Source of the DNA: Flavobacterium daemonense | GTDB lineage: Bacteria > Bacteroidota > Bacteroidia > Flavobacteriales > Flavobacteriaceae | DNA length: 64,000 bases | NCBI RefSeq assembly: GCF_007341385.1 | Contig: NZ_VJYD01000008.1 | Location: 166,203-230,202, forward strand | Direction: 5' to 3' | Shown: positions 35,560 to 44,545 of the stretch, piece after piece | Position numbering within the stretch: the stretch's first letter is position 1 | How the letters are laid out: every line of letters starts with the position of its first letter | The notes under the pieces: generated by a model | Told to the model about the DNA's origin: nothing | The model's input: only the letters and a program-made list of their open reading frames with translations | Database searches by the model: none | Translations under genes and position numbers: made by a program

Positions 35560-35910
35560 ATGGAACGGTTTAAAGAAAATAATAAAGAGAATATTTCTCT
35601 GGAATCTAACCCAGATAAAGATTGCGAAATTATCTTCAAAAAAGTTTTTAAATTAAAATCATTTTGTGTGCATATGCTCATTTACGTTGTCGGATTGACC
35701 GCCTATATTTTGAAAGAATATTATGGAATTTCAGTTCATTTTTTTCCTTTCATATATCTGAATAGTGTTGTAATGGTAATTTGGACTTCTGTATTCTTGG
35801 TTTCTGCAATTGATTTGTTTGCTTCGTATAAAATTTTTGACGAAGAATGGGAAGAACGAAAACTTGACAGCCTTTTGCATAAAAAAGTAAAAAAACAAAA
35901 ATGGGAGTAA
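35560..35910 (+). CDS. 2TM-domain protein 2 (divergent)
   Basis: 116 residues, the most divergent of the five: the entry helix is KKVFKLKSFCVHMLIYVVGL, and the His of the usual MHG/MHA motif between the spans is replaced (the loop reads WTSVFLVSAIDLFASYKIF). The exit helix WEERKLDSLLHKK keeps the pattern. It lies 10 bases after the previous gene. It may form heteromers with the others (inference). Confidence 0.85.
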   Translation: MERFKENNKENISLESNPDKDCEIIFKKVFKLKSFCVHMLIYVVGLTAYILKEYYGISVHFFPFIYLNSVVMVIWTSVFLVSAIDLFASYKIFDEEWEERKLDSLLHKKVKKQKWE

Positions 35911-35912
35911 TC

Positions 35913-36218
35913 ATGGAAGTAAATTTTAATGACGAGGATAAATATTACTTGGCAAAAAAGAAAGTCGAGAATATTAAAGGTTTTTATGGAAACTTAACAG
36001 CCTTTATTTTAGTAAACATAATTCTAATTGTCATTAATTTAATGACATCGCCAGATCATCTTTGGTTTTATTGGCCATTGATGTGGTGGGGAGTTGGAGT
36101 TCTTTTTCATGGATTGAAGGTTTTTGAAGTATTTCCGGTTTTAGGAAAAGACTGGGAAGAGAAAAAGATCAAAGAATTCATGGAAAAAGAAAAAGAGAAC
36201 AAAAAAAAGTGGCAATAA
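35913..36218 (+). CDS. 2TM-domain protein 3
   Basis: 101 residues from the ATG at 35913, which is two bases past the previous stop; an earlier ATG at 35901 would overlap that stop. Carries AKKKVENIKGFYGNLTAFIL, WWGVGVLFHGLKVFEVF and WEEKKIKEFMEKEKE. Same topology as the neighbours, two membrane spans with both ends cytoplasmic. Confidence 0.9.
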   Translation: MEVNFNDEDKYYLAKKKVENIKGFYGNLTAFILVNIILIVINLMTSPDHLWFYWPLMWWGVGVLFHGLKVFEVFPVLGKDWEEKKIKEFMEKEKENKKKWQ

Positions 36219-36236
36219 TCCTTAAATAAAAAAAAA

Positions 36237-36605
36237 ATGGGACGCTTAAGAAGACGCATGTACGAAGAGTACAGACAAGAATTTTCGAATGATGAAAGTT
36301 TTAATATTGCATATAGAAAAGTGAGAAGAATAAAAGGTTTTTATTCGCATTTGAAAGTATTTCTAATTGTGAACGCAATTATCATCATTTCAAGTTTAAA
36401 TAGAGACTTTATCGGAAGTCATTTTAATGAAAGTGGTTTGTTTGAATGGCATACTTATTCAACAACATTTTATTGGGGAATCGCTTTATTGATGCATGCT
36501 GCATCAGTATTTGGACGAGATATTTTCTTTGGTGATGATTGGGAAGAAAGAAAAATCAAAGAATACATGAGTCAAGAGTCTGAAAAAAGCACTAAGTGGC
36601 AATAA
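36237..36605 (+). CDS. 2TM-domain protein 4
   Basis: 122 residues: basic N-terminus (MGRLRRRMYEEY), AYRKVRRIKGFYSHLKVFLI, WHTYSTTFYWGIALLMHAASVFG and WEERKIKEYMSQE. It is highly similar to the next protein over almost its whole length, which indicates a recent tandem duplication. Confidence 0.9.
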   Translation: MGRLRRRMYEEYRQEFSNDESFNIAYRKVRRIKGFYSHLKVFLIVNAIIIISSLNRDFIGSHFNESGLFEWHTYSTTFYWGIALLMHAASVFGRDIFFGDDWEERKIKEYMSQESEKSTKWQ

Positions 36606-36623
36606 CTTTAAAAGAGATTTAAA

Positions 36624-36992
36624 ATGAGACGTTTTGGAAGAAATATTTTTGAAGATCATGACGAGGATTTGAGCACAGATGAAAACTTCAATATTGCATA
36701 CAGAAAAGTAAAAAGAATTAAAGGTTTTTACTCGCATTTGAGAATTTATATTATTGTAAATGCAATAATTATTGTAACAAATTTGAACCGTGATATATTT
36801 GGAAAAGATATAATCTACAACGGTTTATCAGATTGGCACACGTATTCTACTGCCTTTTATTGGGGAATAGCATTATTAATTCATGCATTTTCGGTATTTG
36901 GTCCTGACATCTTTTTTACCAAAGATTGGGAACAAAAGAAAATCCAGAAATTTATGGAAAAAGAGAACCAAAATACCAATAAATGGGAGTAA
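36624..36992 (+). CDS. 2TM-domain protein 5
   Basis: 122 residues with AYRKVKRIKGFYSHLRIYII, WHTYSTAFYWGIALLIHAFSVFG and WEQKKIQKFMEKEN. Nearly the same as the upstream neighbour, 18 bases away. It lies 36 bases before the LytTR regulator, so the kinase, five 2TM proteins and regulator form one unit. Confidence 0.9.
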   Translation: MRRFGRNIFEDHDEDLSTDENFNIAYRKVKRIKGFYSHLRIYIIVNAIIIVTNLNRDIFGKDIIYNGLSDWHTYSTAFYWGIALLIHAFSVFGPDIFFTKDWEQKKIQKFMEKENQNTNKWE

Positions 36993-37028
36993 ATTTGAAT
37001 TAGATTTTCCAATTTTTTAGCCAAATAA

Positions 37029-37796
37029 ATGACCACACTTATTATAGAAGACGAAAAACCGGCAGCGAGATTACTGCAGAGAAAACTTGAAAAACTTGAT
37101 ATTGCAGTAAAAACCATGCTGCATTCTGTTGAAGAATCAGTAGATTGGTTTGCAAACAACGAACATCCTGATTTGATTTTTTTGGACATTCAATTATCTG
37201 ACGGTTTATCGTTCGAAATTTTTGAAAAAATTGATATAAAAAGTGCCATCATTTTTACAACTGCTTATGATGAATATGCGCTAAAAGCCTTCAAATTAAA
37301 CAGTATTGATTATCTTTTAAAACCAATTGATGAAGATGATCTGGAGACTGCTGTCGAAAAATTCAAGCTGCGATTACCAAAATCAACATCTCAAAGTTCT
37401 AATCTGCAGTTGGATTTTGAACAAATCCGCCAAATGCTGTCAAATCCTTTTGAAAAGACCTATAAAAAGAGATTTACAGTTAAAATTGGACAGCATTTAA
37501 AAGTAATTACTACAGATGAAATCGAATGTTTCTTTAGTGAAAACAAAGGAACTTACATCCATACTTTCGACAACCGAAATTACTTAATCGATTCGACTTT
37601 AGAAATTCTGGAGCAAGAACTCGACATGAAGAGTTTCTTTCGCGTAAGCAGAAAATTTATTGTGCCACTTACAGCAATAAAAGAAATTCAGGTGTACACG
37701 AATTCCCGCCTTAAAGTAATTTTACCGACGTACAAAGAAGATGAGGTAATTGTAAGCCGAGAAAAAGTCCAGGATTTTAAAGCTTGGCTTGGATAG
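37029..37796 (+). CDS. LytTR-type response regulator
   Basis: 255 residues. Receiver domain with IIEDE (acidic pocket, residues 5-9), phospho-acceptor Asp 53 in LIFLDIQLSDG, a Thr in FTTAYDEYA and KPI (Lys 98), then a LytTR DNA-binding domain from about 150 (KRFTVKIGQHLKVITTDEIECFFSENKG ... FFRVSRKFIVPLTAI). It is the partner of the LytS-like kinase in the same cluster. Its end overlaps the end of the convergent heme A synthase gene by 20 bases. Confidence 0.95.
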   Translation: MTTLIIEDEKPAARLLQRKLEKLDIAVKTMLHSVEESVDWFANNEHPDLIFLDIQLSDGLSFEIFEKIDIKSAIIFTTAYDEYALKAFKLNSIDYLLKPIDEDDLETAVEKFKLRLPKSTSQSSNLQLDFEQIRQMLSNPFEKTYKKRFTVKIGQHLKVITTDEIECFFSENKGTYIHTFDNRNYLIDSTLEILEQELDMKSFFRVSRKFIVPLTAIKEIQVYTNSRLKVILPTYKEDEVIVSREKVQDFKAWLG

Positions 37797-38802
37797 GTTT
37801 TCTTGCCTCGAGAATCATATAGAATTGTATTCCGAATAAAATAGAAGCCAAAACTAAGTGTATTGCTTGACTTCCTATCGGGAAATCGAAATAAGCCATG
37901 GCAATTCCGGTAACAATTTCAATTGCAATAACAGCAAGGACCCATTTCATTTTTGTAAAACCTAATCCTAGTTTTGTATTTCGAACATACAAATAAAGAT
38001 TTACTAATAAAACGATTATAGAAAAAGAACGGTGAACGTAAAAAGTTACCGACGGATTTTGCAACCATAGAATACTTGCTGTTAAGCCATTTTTTACTTG
38101 TTCATCTACAAATTGACGAACTTGAGTTCCTATTGCAACTTGAATTAATGTCAGCAAAAGCGAAATCAAAAGTACATTTCTAAAAGTTGCATTGAATTTT
38201 ACTGCAGCTATTTTAGGTCTTGCTAGTTGAATGATGTAAAGTATTACAGCCACAATTATCAAAGCCATAACCATGTGAACTGTAATTTTTATTGGATTCA
38301 GAACTGAATACACCACCTTTGCGCCAAGCCAAGCCTGAAAGCCCATCATAAAAACAACTAGCCAAGAAAGCAAAGTGATCTTTTTGTTTTGTTTCCAAAA
38401 TCCAAATGAAGCAATTGCCATAAAAAAGCAAGCCATTCCAGCTAAAGCTCCACATAATCGGTTGATGTATTCAATCCAGGTATGCAACGGATTGAAAAGT
38501 GCATAATCATGTTTAGTATATTTTTCCCAATGAGAGGCATCAAAAGTTGTTTGTGTTGTAAAATTGTCTTTAGCAACCAAAAGTGTTTCATCTTTAATGA
38601 TTACTTGACCTTTTTCAAAAACACGATTTGGTTCCCAAGTCAATTCTTTAATATCTGTTGGCGGAATATAATACCCAAAACATTTAGGCCAATCTGGACA
38701 GCCCATTCCTGAGCCTGTCATTCTCACTAATGCGCCGGCAACAATTACTAAATAAACTAAAATTAATGCTGTTTTTGCGATTGTAGGGAAATGCTTTTTC
38801 AT
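37777..38802 (-). CDS. ctaA: Heme A synthase, COX15/CtaA family
   Basis: 341 residues with eight membrane segments. Conserved GSGMGCPDWPKCFGYYIPP near the N-terminus, HTWIEYINRLCGALAG and VHMVMALIIV (His haem ligands) and the second half VHRSFSIIVLL, all as in COX15/CtaA enzymes that hydroxylate heme O to heme A for cytochrome oxidase. The 3' end overlaps the convergent LytTR gene by 20 bases. No ctaB is in the window. Membrane enzyme, full length. Confidence 0.95.
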   Translation of the reverse strand: MKKHFPTIAKTALILVYLVIVAGALVRMTGSGMGCPDWPKCFGYYIPPTDIKELTWEPNRVFEKGQVIIKDETLLVAKDNFTTQTTFDASHWEKYTKHDYALFNPLHTWIEYINRLCGALAGMACFFMAIASFGFWKQNKKITLLSWLVVFMMGFQAWLGAKVVYSVLNPIKITVHMVMALIIVAVILYIIQLARPKIAAVKFNATFRNVLLISLLLTLIQVAIGTQVRQFVDEQVKNGLTASILWLQNPSVTFYVHRSFSIIVLLVNLYLYVRNTKLGLGFTKMKWVLAVIAIEIVTGIAMAYFDFPIGSQAIHLVLASILFGIQFYMILEARKPIQAKL

Positions 38803-38810
38803 TCTTTTTT

Positions 38811-38928
38811 AAGTTGCAAAGTTTCAAAGTTGCAGAGGTTCATAGTTGTGAATGCAATATTTGAAACATTAATATTTTAATTATATATAAAGTCTTTGTG
38901 GCTTTGAACCTTTGTTACTTTGTAACTT
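38811..38928. repeat. Palindrome reaching into the 3' end of the CCA-enzyme gene
   Basis: Left arm AAGTTGCAAAGTTTCAAAG (from 38811) and right arm TTGAACCTTTGTTACTTTG (from 38904) are inverted, imperfect copies. The right arm contains the stop codon and encodes the last residues (KKVTK) of the neighbouring enzyme. Confidence 0.7.
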
Positions 38929-40348
38929 TTTTCAAGCCTAGTTTTTCAGCTCTTTTAATCACAAAATCGTAAGCTGCCTGATATTCATTTGGGATATCGC
39001 CTTCCAAAATCGCTTCTTTTACGGCTTCTTTTAAAATACCAATTTCGCGAGAAGGTTTCAAGTTAAACATTTCCATAATTTCTTCACCAGAAATTGGCGG
39101 TTGAAAATTACGAACATGATCGCGCTCTTCGACTTCTACAATTTTCTTGCGGACAACTTCGAAGTTTTTATGGTATTTCTTGAATTTTGCTGGATTTTTA
39201 GTTGTGATATCCGCTTCGCATAAAGTCATTAAACTTTCAACATCTTTGCCTGCATCAAAAACCAAACGGCGAACTGCGCTGTCGGTTACAATATCTTGAG
39301 CCAAAACAATTGGGCGCGAACTCATAATAACCATTTTTTGCACAAATTTCATTTTGTGGTTCAAAGGCATATGCAAACGCTCGAATATTTTTTTAGCCAT
39401 TTTTCCGCCCAAAAATTCATGTCCGTGAAAAGTCCAACCTTGTTTTTTGTTGAAACGTTTTGTTGGCGCTTTTCCAATATCGTGCAATAAAGCCGACCAA
39501 CGCAACCAAACATCATCTGTATTTGGGCAAATATTATCCACAACTTCAAGCGTGTGGTAAAAATTGTTTTTATGCGTATGACCTTCGACTTCTTCAACCT
39601 GATTCAAAGCTGTTAATTCAGGCAAGATTAAATCTAAAAGTCCCGTTTTATATAAAAGCAAAAATCCTGTTGATGGTTTTGGCGTCGAAAGAATTTTGTT
39701 TAGTTCGTCTACAATTCTTTCGCCAGAAATAATTTTGATGCGATCTGCATTTTTTGTGATGGCATTTAATGAATTTTCTTCGATTTCGAAATTCAACTGT
39801 GTTGCAAATCGAATCGCACGAAGCATTCGCAAAGGATCGTCAGAATACGTAATATCTGGATCCAAAGGTGTTTTGATAGTTTTATTTTCTAAATCGGTTA
39901 AACCATCAAACGGATCTAAAAGGTCTCCAAAATTATTTTCGTTTAAAGAAAGTGCCAAAGCGTTGATCGTAAAATCACGACGGTTTTGGTCATCTTGCAG
40001 CGTTCCATTTTCTACAATTGGATTTCTACTGTCACGATTGTAAGATTCTTTTCGGGCACCAACAAATTCAATATCAGTATCTTCAAAACGAAGCATTGCA
40101 GTTCCATAAGTTTTAAAAACCTGAACTTTTGGCTTGTTTGGAAGCAATTCGGAAACTTTTAATGCTAATTCGATGCCGCTTCCAACCGCTACAACATCGA
40201 TATCTTTTTTAGAACCTCGGTTTAAAAGCAAATCGCGAACAAATCCGCCAATGACATAAGAGTCAACTTTAAGTTCTCGAGAAGCTTTCGAAATAATATC
40301 GAAGATTTTGTTTTGTAAAGCGGTTTTATAATTTGTTTGTATAGCCAC
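38915..40348 (-). CDS. tRNA nucleotidyltransferase family protein with HD domain (CCA-adding type)
   Basis: 477 residues starting at GTG. N-terminal nucleotidyltransferase: YVIGGFVRDLL (GG at 34-35) and SKKDIDVVAVG (D49, D51 metal Asp), RNP-like RRDFTINALAL, then the RNA-binding head domain LRMLRAIRFA. The C-terminal HD domain reads LLHDIGKAPTKR, as in CCA-adding enzymes of Bacteroidota that also carry a phosphohydrolase. It repairs or completes tRNA 3' CCA ends. The final residues and stop lie in a palindromic repeat. The cca name is likely, but an A-adding or poly(A) version cannot be excluded. Confidence 0.9.
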   Translation of the reverse strand: MAIQTNYKTALQNKIFDIISKASRELKVDSYVIGGFVRDLLLNRGSKKDIDVVAVGSGIELALKVSELLPNKPKVQVFKTYGTAMLRFEDTDIEFVGARKESYNRDSRNPIVENGTLQDDQNRRDFTINALALSLNENNFGDLLDPFDGLTDLENKTIKTPLDPDITYSDDPLRMLRAIRFATQLNFEIEENSLNAITKNADRIKIISGERIVDELNKILSTPKPSTGFLLLYKTGLLDLILPELTALNQVEEVEGHTHKNNFYHTLEVVDNICPNTDDVWLRWSALLHDIGKAPTKRFNKKQGWTFHGHEFLGGKMAKKIFERLHMPLNHKMKFVQKMVIMSSRPIVLAQDIVTDSAVRRLVFDAGKDVESLMTLCEADITTKNPAKFKKYHKNFEVVRKKIVEVEERDHVRNFQPPISGEEIMEMFNLKPSREIGILKEAVKEAILEGDIPNEYQAAYDFVIKRAEKLGLKKVTK

Positions 40349-40406
40349 GAATTGAATGATTTTTGAATAGAATTCGATTTCAAATTTCTAAGAAATGAAA
40401 TGCATG

Positions 40407-40414
40407 CAAATTTA
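40407..40414 (-). promoter_or_regulatory. Candidate -7 box of the CCA-enzyme gene
   Basis: TAAATTTG on the minus strand fits TAnnTTTG and lies about 58 bases upstream of the GTG start. No clear -33 element is seen. Confidence 0.4.
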
Positions 40415-40506
40415 CAACATAGAAAATGCCTATTATAATCTCTTGACCACTTTTTTGAACAATTTCACATTTTGTGCTGCAGAATTTTATTAAAAAAGAA
40501 AAGGTT

Positions 40507-40769
40507 GCCACGTATTACACTAATTTCCACGAATTATTTTTTTTTGCCACAGATTAGAAGGATTAAAATGATTAATAAAAATCTATGTAAACTGTGGCGA
40601 AAATGGTTTGCCACGAATTGCGCTAATTTCCACGAATTATTTTTTACTGCCACAGATTATTAGGATTAAAAGGATTAAAAAAATCTGTTTAAATCTTTTT
40701 AATCTGTGGCAAAAAAATGCGCAATCTGCATAAAAAAATAATTCGTGGAAATTAGTGAAATTCGTGGCT
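40507..40769. repeat. Composite nest of CCACGAATT- and CCACAGATT-type palindromes
   Basis: Fills a 510-base gene-free stretch. Three copies of a CTAATTTCCACGAATTA unit (about 40520, 40623 and, inverted, 40738) enclose two CCACAGATTA...CTGTGGC hairpins (about 40556-40597 and 40649-40710). One hairpin family sits in the loops of the other. No gene is seen; an ORF at 40472-40663 is made of the repeats. Confidence 0.8.
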
Positions 40770-40834
40770 GACAAAAATCTATACCCCAATAAAACAAATC
40801 AATTACGATAATCAATTTTTAAAATTTCAATTTG

Positions 40835-40842
40835 TATTTTTG
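40835..40842 (+). promoter_or_regulatory. Candidate -7 box of yaaA
   Basis: TATTTTTG fits TAnnTTTG and lies 21 bases before the ATG. The -33 region is an AT run without a clear TTTG. Confidence 0.45.
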
Positions 40843-40862
40843 AATCATACAAAAAAGCACAA

Positions 40863-41621
40863 ATGAAAATAGTTATATCGCCAGCGAAGTCTTTAAATTT
40901 TGAAAAAGAATTACCAACAACTCAATATACAGAACCACATTTTTTAAAAGAAGCGAGAGTGGTTCATAAAGTTGTAAAACAAAAAAAGCCAGCCGAATTA
41001 TCTGAATTAATGTCAATTTCAGACAAACTAGCCGATTTAAACTGGAAACGAAATCAGGATTGGAAAACACCTTTTTCTCCTGAAAATGCTCGTCCGGCAG
41101 TTTATACTTTTGATGGTGATGTTTATACAGGTTTAGATGCTTACTCGATTCCGCTTGAGAAATTAGATGTTCTACAGGATAAATTGAGAATTTTATCTGG
41201 ACTTTACGGTCTTTTAAAACCGCTTGATTTGATGCAGGCGTACCGTTTAGAAATGGGAACAAAAATGCCGGTAGGAGAATCTAAAAATCTGCATGAATTT
41301 TGGAAACCGATCGTTACAAAAGCTTTAAACAAAGAATTGAAAAAAGGTGAATTGTTTGTGAATTTAGCCAGTACGGAATATTTCTCAGCTGTTGATGTAA
41401 AAGCTTTGAAAGTGCCTGTAATCACTCCAGATTTCAAAGATTACAAAGACGGAAAATTAAAAATGATCAGTTTTTTTGCCAAAAAGGCGAGAGGGATGAT
41501 GGTTCGTTATATTATTGATACAGATGCAGAAACAATCGACGATTTAAAAGGTTTCAATTACGAAGGTTATCAATTTGATGCTAATCTTTCAAAAGGGAAT
41601 CATTTGGTTTTTACAAGATAG
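40863..41621 (+). CDS. yaaA: Peroxide stress protein YaaA
   Basis: 252 residues, full-length YaaA/DUF328: ISPAKSLNFEKELPTTQYTEPHFL at the N-terminus, PAVYTFDGDVYTGLDAYSI, LRILSGLYGLLKPLDLMQAYRLEMGTKM and FFAKKARGMMVRYIIDT all fit. The E. coli protein limits free iron during peroxide stress and binds DNA. Single gene with its own promoter; no neighbour of the same pathway. Confidence 0.96.
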   Translation: MKIVISPAKSLNFEKELPTTQYTEPHFLKEARVVHKVVKQKKPAELSELMSISDKLADLNWKRNQDWKTPFSPENARPAVYTFDGDVYTGLDAYSIPLEKLDVLQDKLRILSGLYGLLKPLDLMQAYRLEMGTKMPVGESKNLHEFWKPIVTKALNKELKKGELFVNLASTEYFSAVDVKALKVPVITPDFKDYKDGKLKMISFFAKKARGMMVRYIIDTDAETIDDLKGFNYEGYQFDANLSKGNHLVFTR

Positions 41622-41628
41622 CTTTTTT

Positions 41629-41660
41629 TAAGGTGCTGAGGTTCTAAGGTTCTGAGGTTT
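41629..41660. repeat. Lone GCTGAGG-type arm
   Basis: A single arm of the AAGGTGCTGAGGTTCTAAG family without its partner, next to the palindrome that follows. Confidence 0.5.
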
Positions 41661-41672
41661 TTGCTGTTTTTT

Positions 41673-41790
41673 TTAACCGCAAAGAGCGCAAAGATTTACG
41701 CAAGGTTCGCAAAGTTTTACACAAAGCTTTGCGAACCTTGCGTTTTTTAATGCCTCTTAAAAATAAACTCTTTGCGTACTTTGCGGTTAA
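41673..41790. repeat. Nested AACCGCAAAG palindromes
   Basis: Outer arms TTAACCGCAAAGAGCGCAAAG and CTTTGCGTACTTTGCGGTTAA enclose an inner palindrome CGCAAGGTTCGCAAAG...CTTTGCGAACCTTGCG. Convergent genes flank it. Confidence 0.8.
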
Positions 41791-41800
41791 ACTAAAAAAT

Positions 41801-41834
41801 AAACGCCGAATTCTAAATGATGAATTCGGCGTTT
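41801..41834 (-). terminator. Terminator of the efflux operon
   Basis: AAACGCCGAATTC pairs with GAATTCGGCGTTT (13 bases, 8-base loop), and a run of T follows on the minus strand. It lies 25 bases after the MFS stop codon. Confidence 0.85.
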
Positions 41835-41858
41835 CTGCGTATTATAAAATTATTATTA

Positions 41859-43448
41859 TTAATGCATTGCGTCGGCTGCACTAATTTTGTTCTTCCCTTT
41901 TTTGATAAAGAGAATAATCGGTATGCAACATAAAAACAAGATTCCCAGATACATAAAAATATCCATGTAAGACATTACGGTGCTTTGTTTTAAAATAGAA
42001 TAGTCTATTACTTGATAGGCTTTTTTAAGCGCGACATCAGCACTATATCCTTTAGACATAAAAGCTCTCTGCATTCCTAAAATTCTTTGTTGAACATCGT
42101 AATTTGCAGGATCTAGATTGTTAATCAAATCGACTCTGTGTGCTTGGCTGAAACGCGTTATAAAAGTGGTAATAATGGCAATACCAAAAGAACCTCCTAA
42201 TTGTCTCATCATTCCGGTAAAGGCAGCACCTTCACCAATATGTTTTCCTTTTAAAGTCGAAAGTGAAAGTGTCGTAATAGGAACGAAAAGCAATCCTAAA
42301 CCAATTCCTCTTAAAATTAAAGGCCAGTACATGTGTTCTACTCCTGTATCTGGTGTCATACGAGTGTACATCATATAAGTAAAGAGGAAGAATACAAAAA
42401 ATCCAACTCCTACCATATACGCCTGCGGAACACCTTTCTGAATCATATTACCTACAAAAGGCATCATGAACGCTGTCGTAATCGAACCAGGAATCAATAA
42501 TAATCCGGCATCAGTTGCTGTCCATCCTAAAATGGATTGCGTGTAAATTGGAATGATCAATGTTGATCCGTACAAACCAAAACCAAGAATAAAACACATT
42601 ACGGTTCCAATTCTTAAGTTTCCGTCTTTTAAAACACTCAAGTTTACGATTGGGTATTTATAAGTAAGCTCTCTCCAAATAAATAAAACTAATCCAAGAA
42701 CAGTTATAACACTTAAAGTTACAATTGTAGAATCGTTGAACCAATCATCTTGCTGTCCATGCTCTAATACGAATTGTAAAGAACCAATAAAGGCGCTTAA
42801 TAAAATAATTCCCCACCAGTCAACCTGATTTGCTTTTAATTTTTCTCCGTATTTCGGACTTCTAACAAAAGTCAATGCCAAAATCGTCGCAATAATCCCT
42901 AGTGGAATATTGATATAGAAAATATAAGGCCAAGAATAATTATCTACTAAATAACCTCCTAAAGGCGGACCTAAAGTTGGACCTACAATTACACCCATTC
43001 CGTAAATAGCCTGGGCCATGCCACGTTTGGCGATTGGGTAACTTTCTGTAATAATCGTTTGGGCTGTTACAAGTAATGCACCACCGCCCATACCTTGTAC
43101 GAATCGGAAGGCTACAAGTTCCCAAATATTCGTGGCGTTACCACACAAAAAGGAGCAGACCGTAAATATAATTATGGAAGCCACAAAATAGTTACGTCTT
43201 CCAAATTGCTGTGATAGCCAGCTCGTCATCGGAATTACAATAACATTCGCAATTGCGTATGCTGTAATTACCCACGCTACATCGGTCAAGGTCGCACCAA
43301 GGCTTCCTCGCATATCTGTTAGCGCTACGTTTACAATCGTTGTATCTACAATTTCCAGCAATGCACAAAGTACTGCCGTAATCGTAATGATCACACGTCT
43401 GTAGCCGTATTCTACTAAATCGTCGTCTGCTTGTACTGCTGTTGCCAT
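41859..43448 (-). CDS. DHA2 (EmrB/QacA) family drug:proton antiporter
   Basis: 529 residues with 14 membrane segments. Motif A-like SWLSQQFGRRNYF (about 79-91), motif C region GVIVGPTLGPPLGGYLVDN and the N-terminal IVDTTIVNVALTDM are EmrB hallmarks. It is the inner-membrane pump of a tripartite exporter with the HlyD adaptor (5 bases upstream) and the TolC protein. The operon is headed by a TetR gene, which is the probable repressor. Substrate unknown, likely amphipathic toxins. Confidence 0.95.
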   Translation of the reverse strand: MATAVQADDDLVEYGYRRVIITITAVLCALLEIVDTTIVNVALTDMRGSLGATLTDVAWVITAYAIANVIVIPMTSWLSQQFGRRNYFVASIIIFTVCSFLCGNATNIWELVAFRFVQGMGGGALLVTAQTIITESYPIAKRGMAQAIYGMGVIVGPTLGPPLGGYLVDNYSWPYIFYINIPLGIIATILALTFVRSPKYGEKLKANQVDWWGIILLSAFIGSLQFVLEHGQQDDWFNDSTIVTLSVITVLGLVLFIWRELTYKYPIVNLSVLKDGNLRIGTVMCFILGFGLYGSTLIIPIYTQSILGWTATDAGLLLIPGSITTAFMMPFVGNMIQKGVPQAYMVGVGFFVFFLFTYMMYTRMTPDTGVEHMYWPLILRGIGLGLLFVPITTLSLSTLKGKHIGEGAAFTGMMRQLGGSFGIAIITTFITRFSQAHRVDLINNLDPANYDVQQRILGMQRAFMSKGYSADVALKKAYQVIDYSILKQSTVMSYMDIFMYLGILFLCCIPIILFIKKGKNKISAADAMH

Positions 43449-43453
43449 TTATA

Positions 43454-44533
43454 TTATTTCAAATGTACGTCTACATCAACATTCATTCCTGGGCGTAATA
43501 ATTTTACTTTTTCAGGATCGTTTGTAGGATCTAAACTAATTTTTACTGGTAATCTCTGAATTGTTTTTACGAAGTTTCCTGTTGCATTGTCAGGAGGCAA
43601 TAATGAAAAACGAGATCCTGTAGCTGGTGAAAATGAAGTTACAATTCCTTTGAATTCATAATTAGGATATGCATCTACTTTTAAGCTTACTTTTTGCCCC
43701 ACAACCATTTTGTTTAATTGTGTTTCTTTAAAGTTAGCTACAACCCAAGCTTCGTTGTTGTTGATGATATAAAATAAAGACTGTCCTGGTTGAACCAATT
43801 GTCCTGGCTGAATATCTACTTTAGAAACCTGACCATCAATTGCTGCAGTTACAACAGTATAAGTAAGATTCAATTTAGCAACATCAAGCATTGTTTGCGC
43901 TTTTTTAATGTTAGCCGCCGCAACTTCAGTTTGTTTGTCAGAAACTTTAGATTTTGACTGAATAACAGATTTTTGGTAAGAAGTAGCTTTTTGTTGTTGT
44001 TCTAAAACACGAACTTGGTTTTCAGCTTCTTCTTTTGCTGTCAACGCTTGCTCATATTGTTGTTTTGTAATTGTGTGCGTTTTATACAAATTGTTATAAC
44101 GGTTGTAATCATTTGTAAGTTGTCTCAATCTGATTTTTGCACTTTCGATAGAACCACTTGCAGATTTCATTTGAGCATCAGAAACATTGATGCTTGCATA
44201 CGCACTTCCAATATCCGCTTTTGCAGCCTCATATTGGCCTTCAGCACCTAATAAAGCAGCATTTGCCTCATCGATTTTTAATTGATAATCTCTTTTATCG
44301 ATAGTAAACAAAGTATCTCCTTTTTTTACGTAATCATTATCTTTCACATAAACTTTACTGATATATCCTGATACTCTAGGAATAATCGGATTCATTTTTT
44401 TCTCGATTTGAGCATCATCCGTTTCTTCGTGAGCCTGTGAGTGTAAGTATTTAGATATTCCGTATGTTCCTCCCACTAAAACCAAAACGGTTAGTATGAT
44501 GATGAATTTTTTATTTGTCTGTTTCTTTTCCAT
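43454..44533 (-). CDS. HlyD/EmrA membrane fusion protein
   Basis: 359 residues. One N-terminal anchor (about 10-27), lipoyl halves PRVSGYISKVYVKDNDYVKKGDTLFTID and AAIDGQVSKVDIQPGQLVQPGQSLFYI, a long coiled-coil hairpin between them (about 78-205), and a beta-barrel end. It links the MFS pump to TolC across the periplasm. Same strand, close spacing (5 and 12 bases) to neighbours. Confidence 0.95.
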   Translation of the reverse strand: MEKKQTNKKFIIILTVLVLVGGTYGISKYLHSQAHEETDDAQIEKKMNPIIPRVSGYISKVYVKDNDYVKKGDTLFTIDKRDYQLKIDEANAALLGAEGQYEAAKADIGSAYASINVSDAQMKSASGSIESAKIRLRQLTNDYNRYNNLYKTHTITKQQYEQALTAKEEAENQVRVLEQQQKATSYQKSVIQSKSKVSDKQTEVAAANIKKAQTMLDVAKLNLTYTVVTAAIDGQVSKVDIQPGQLVQPGQSLFYIINNNEAWVVANFKETQLNKMVVGQKVSLKVDAYPNYEFKGIVTSFSPATGSRFSLLPPDNATGNFVKTIQRLPVKISLDPTNDPEKVKLLRPGMNVDVDVHLK

Positions 44534-44545
44534 GAGAGCTATCGA

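Noticed and set aside
40472..40663. Small protein gene of about 63 codons
   Set aside because: The frame is made of palindromic repeat copies and has no ribosome site or plausible protein composition.
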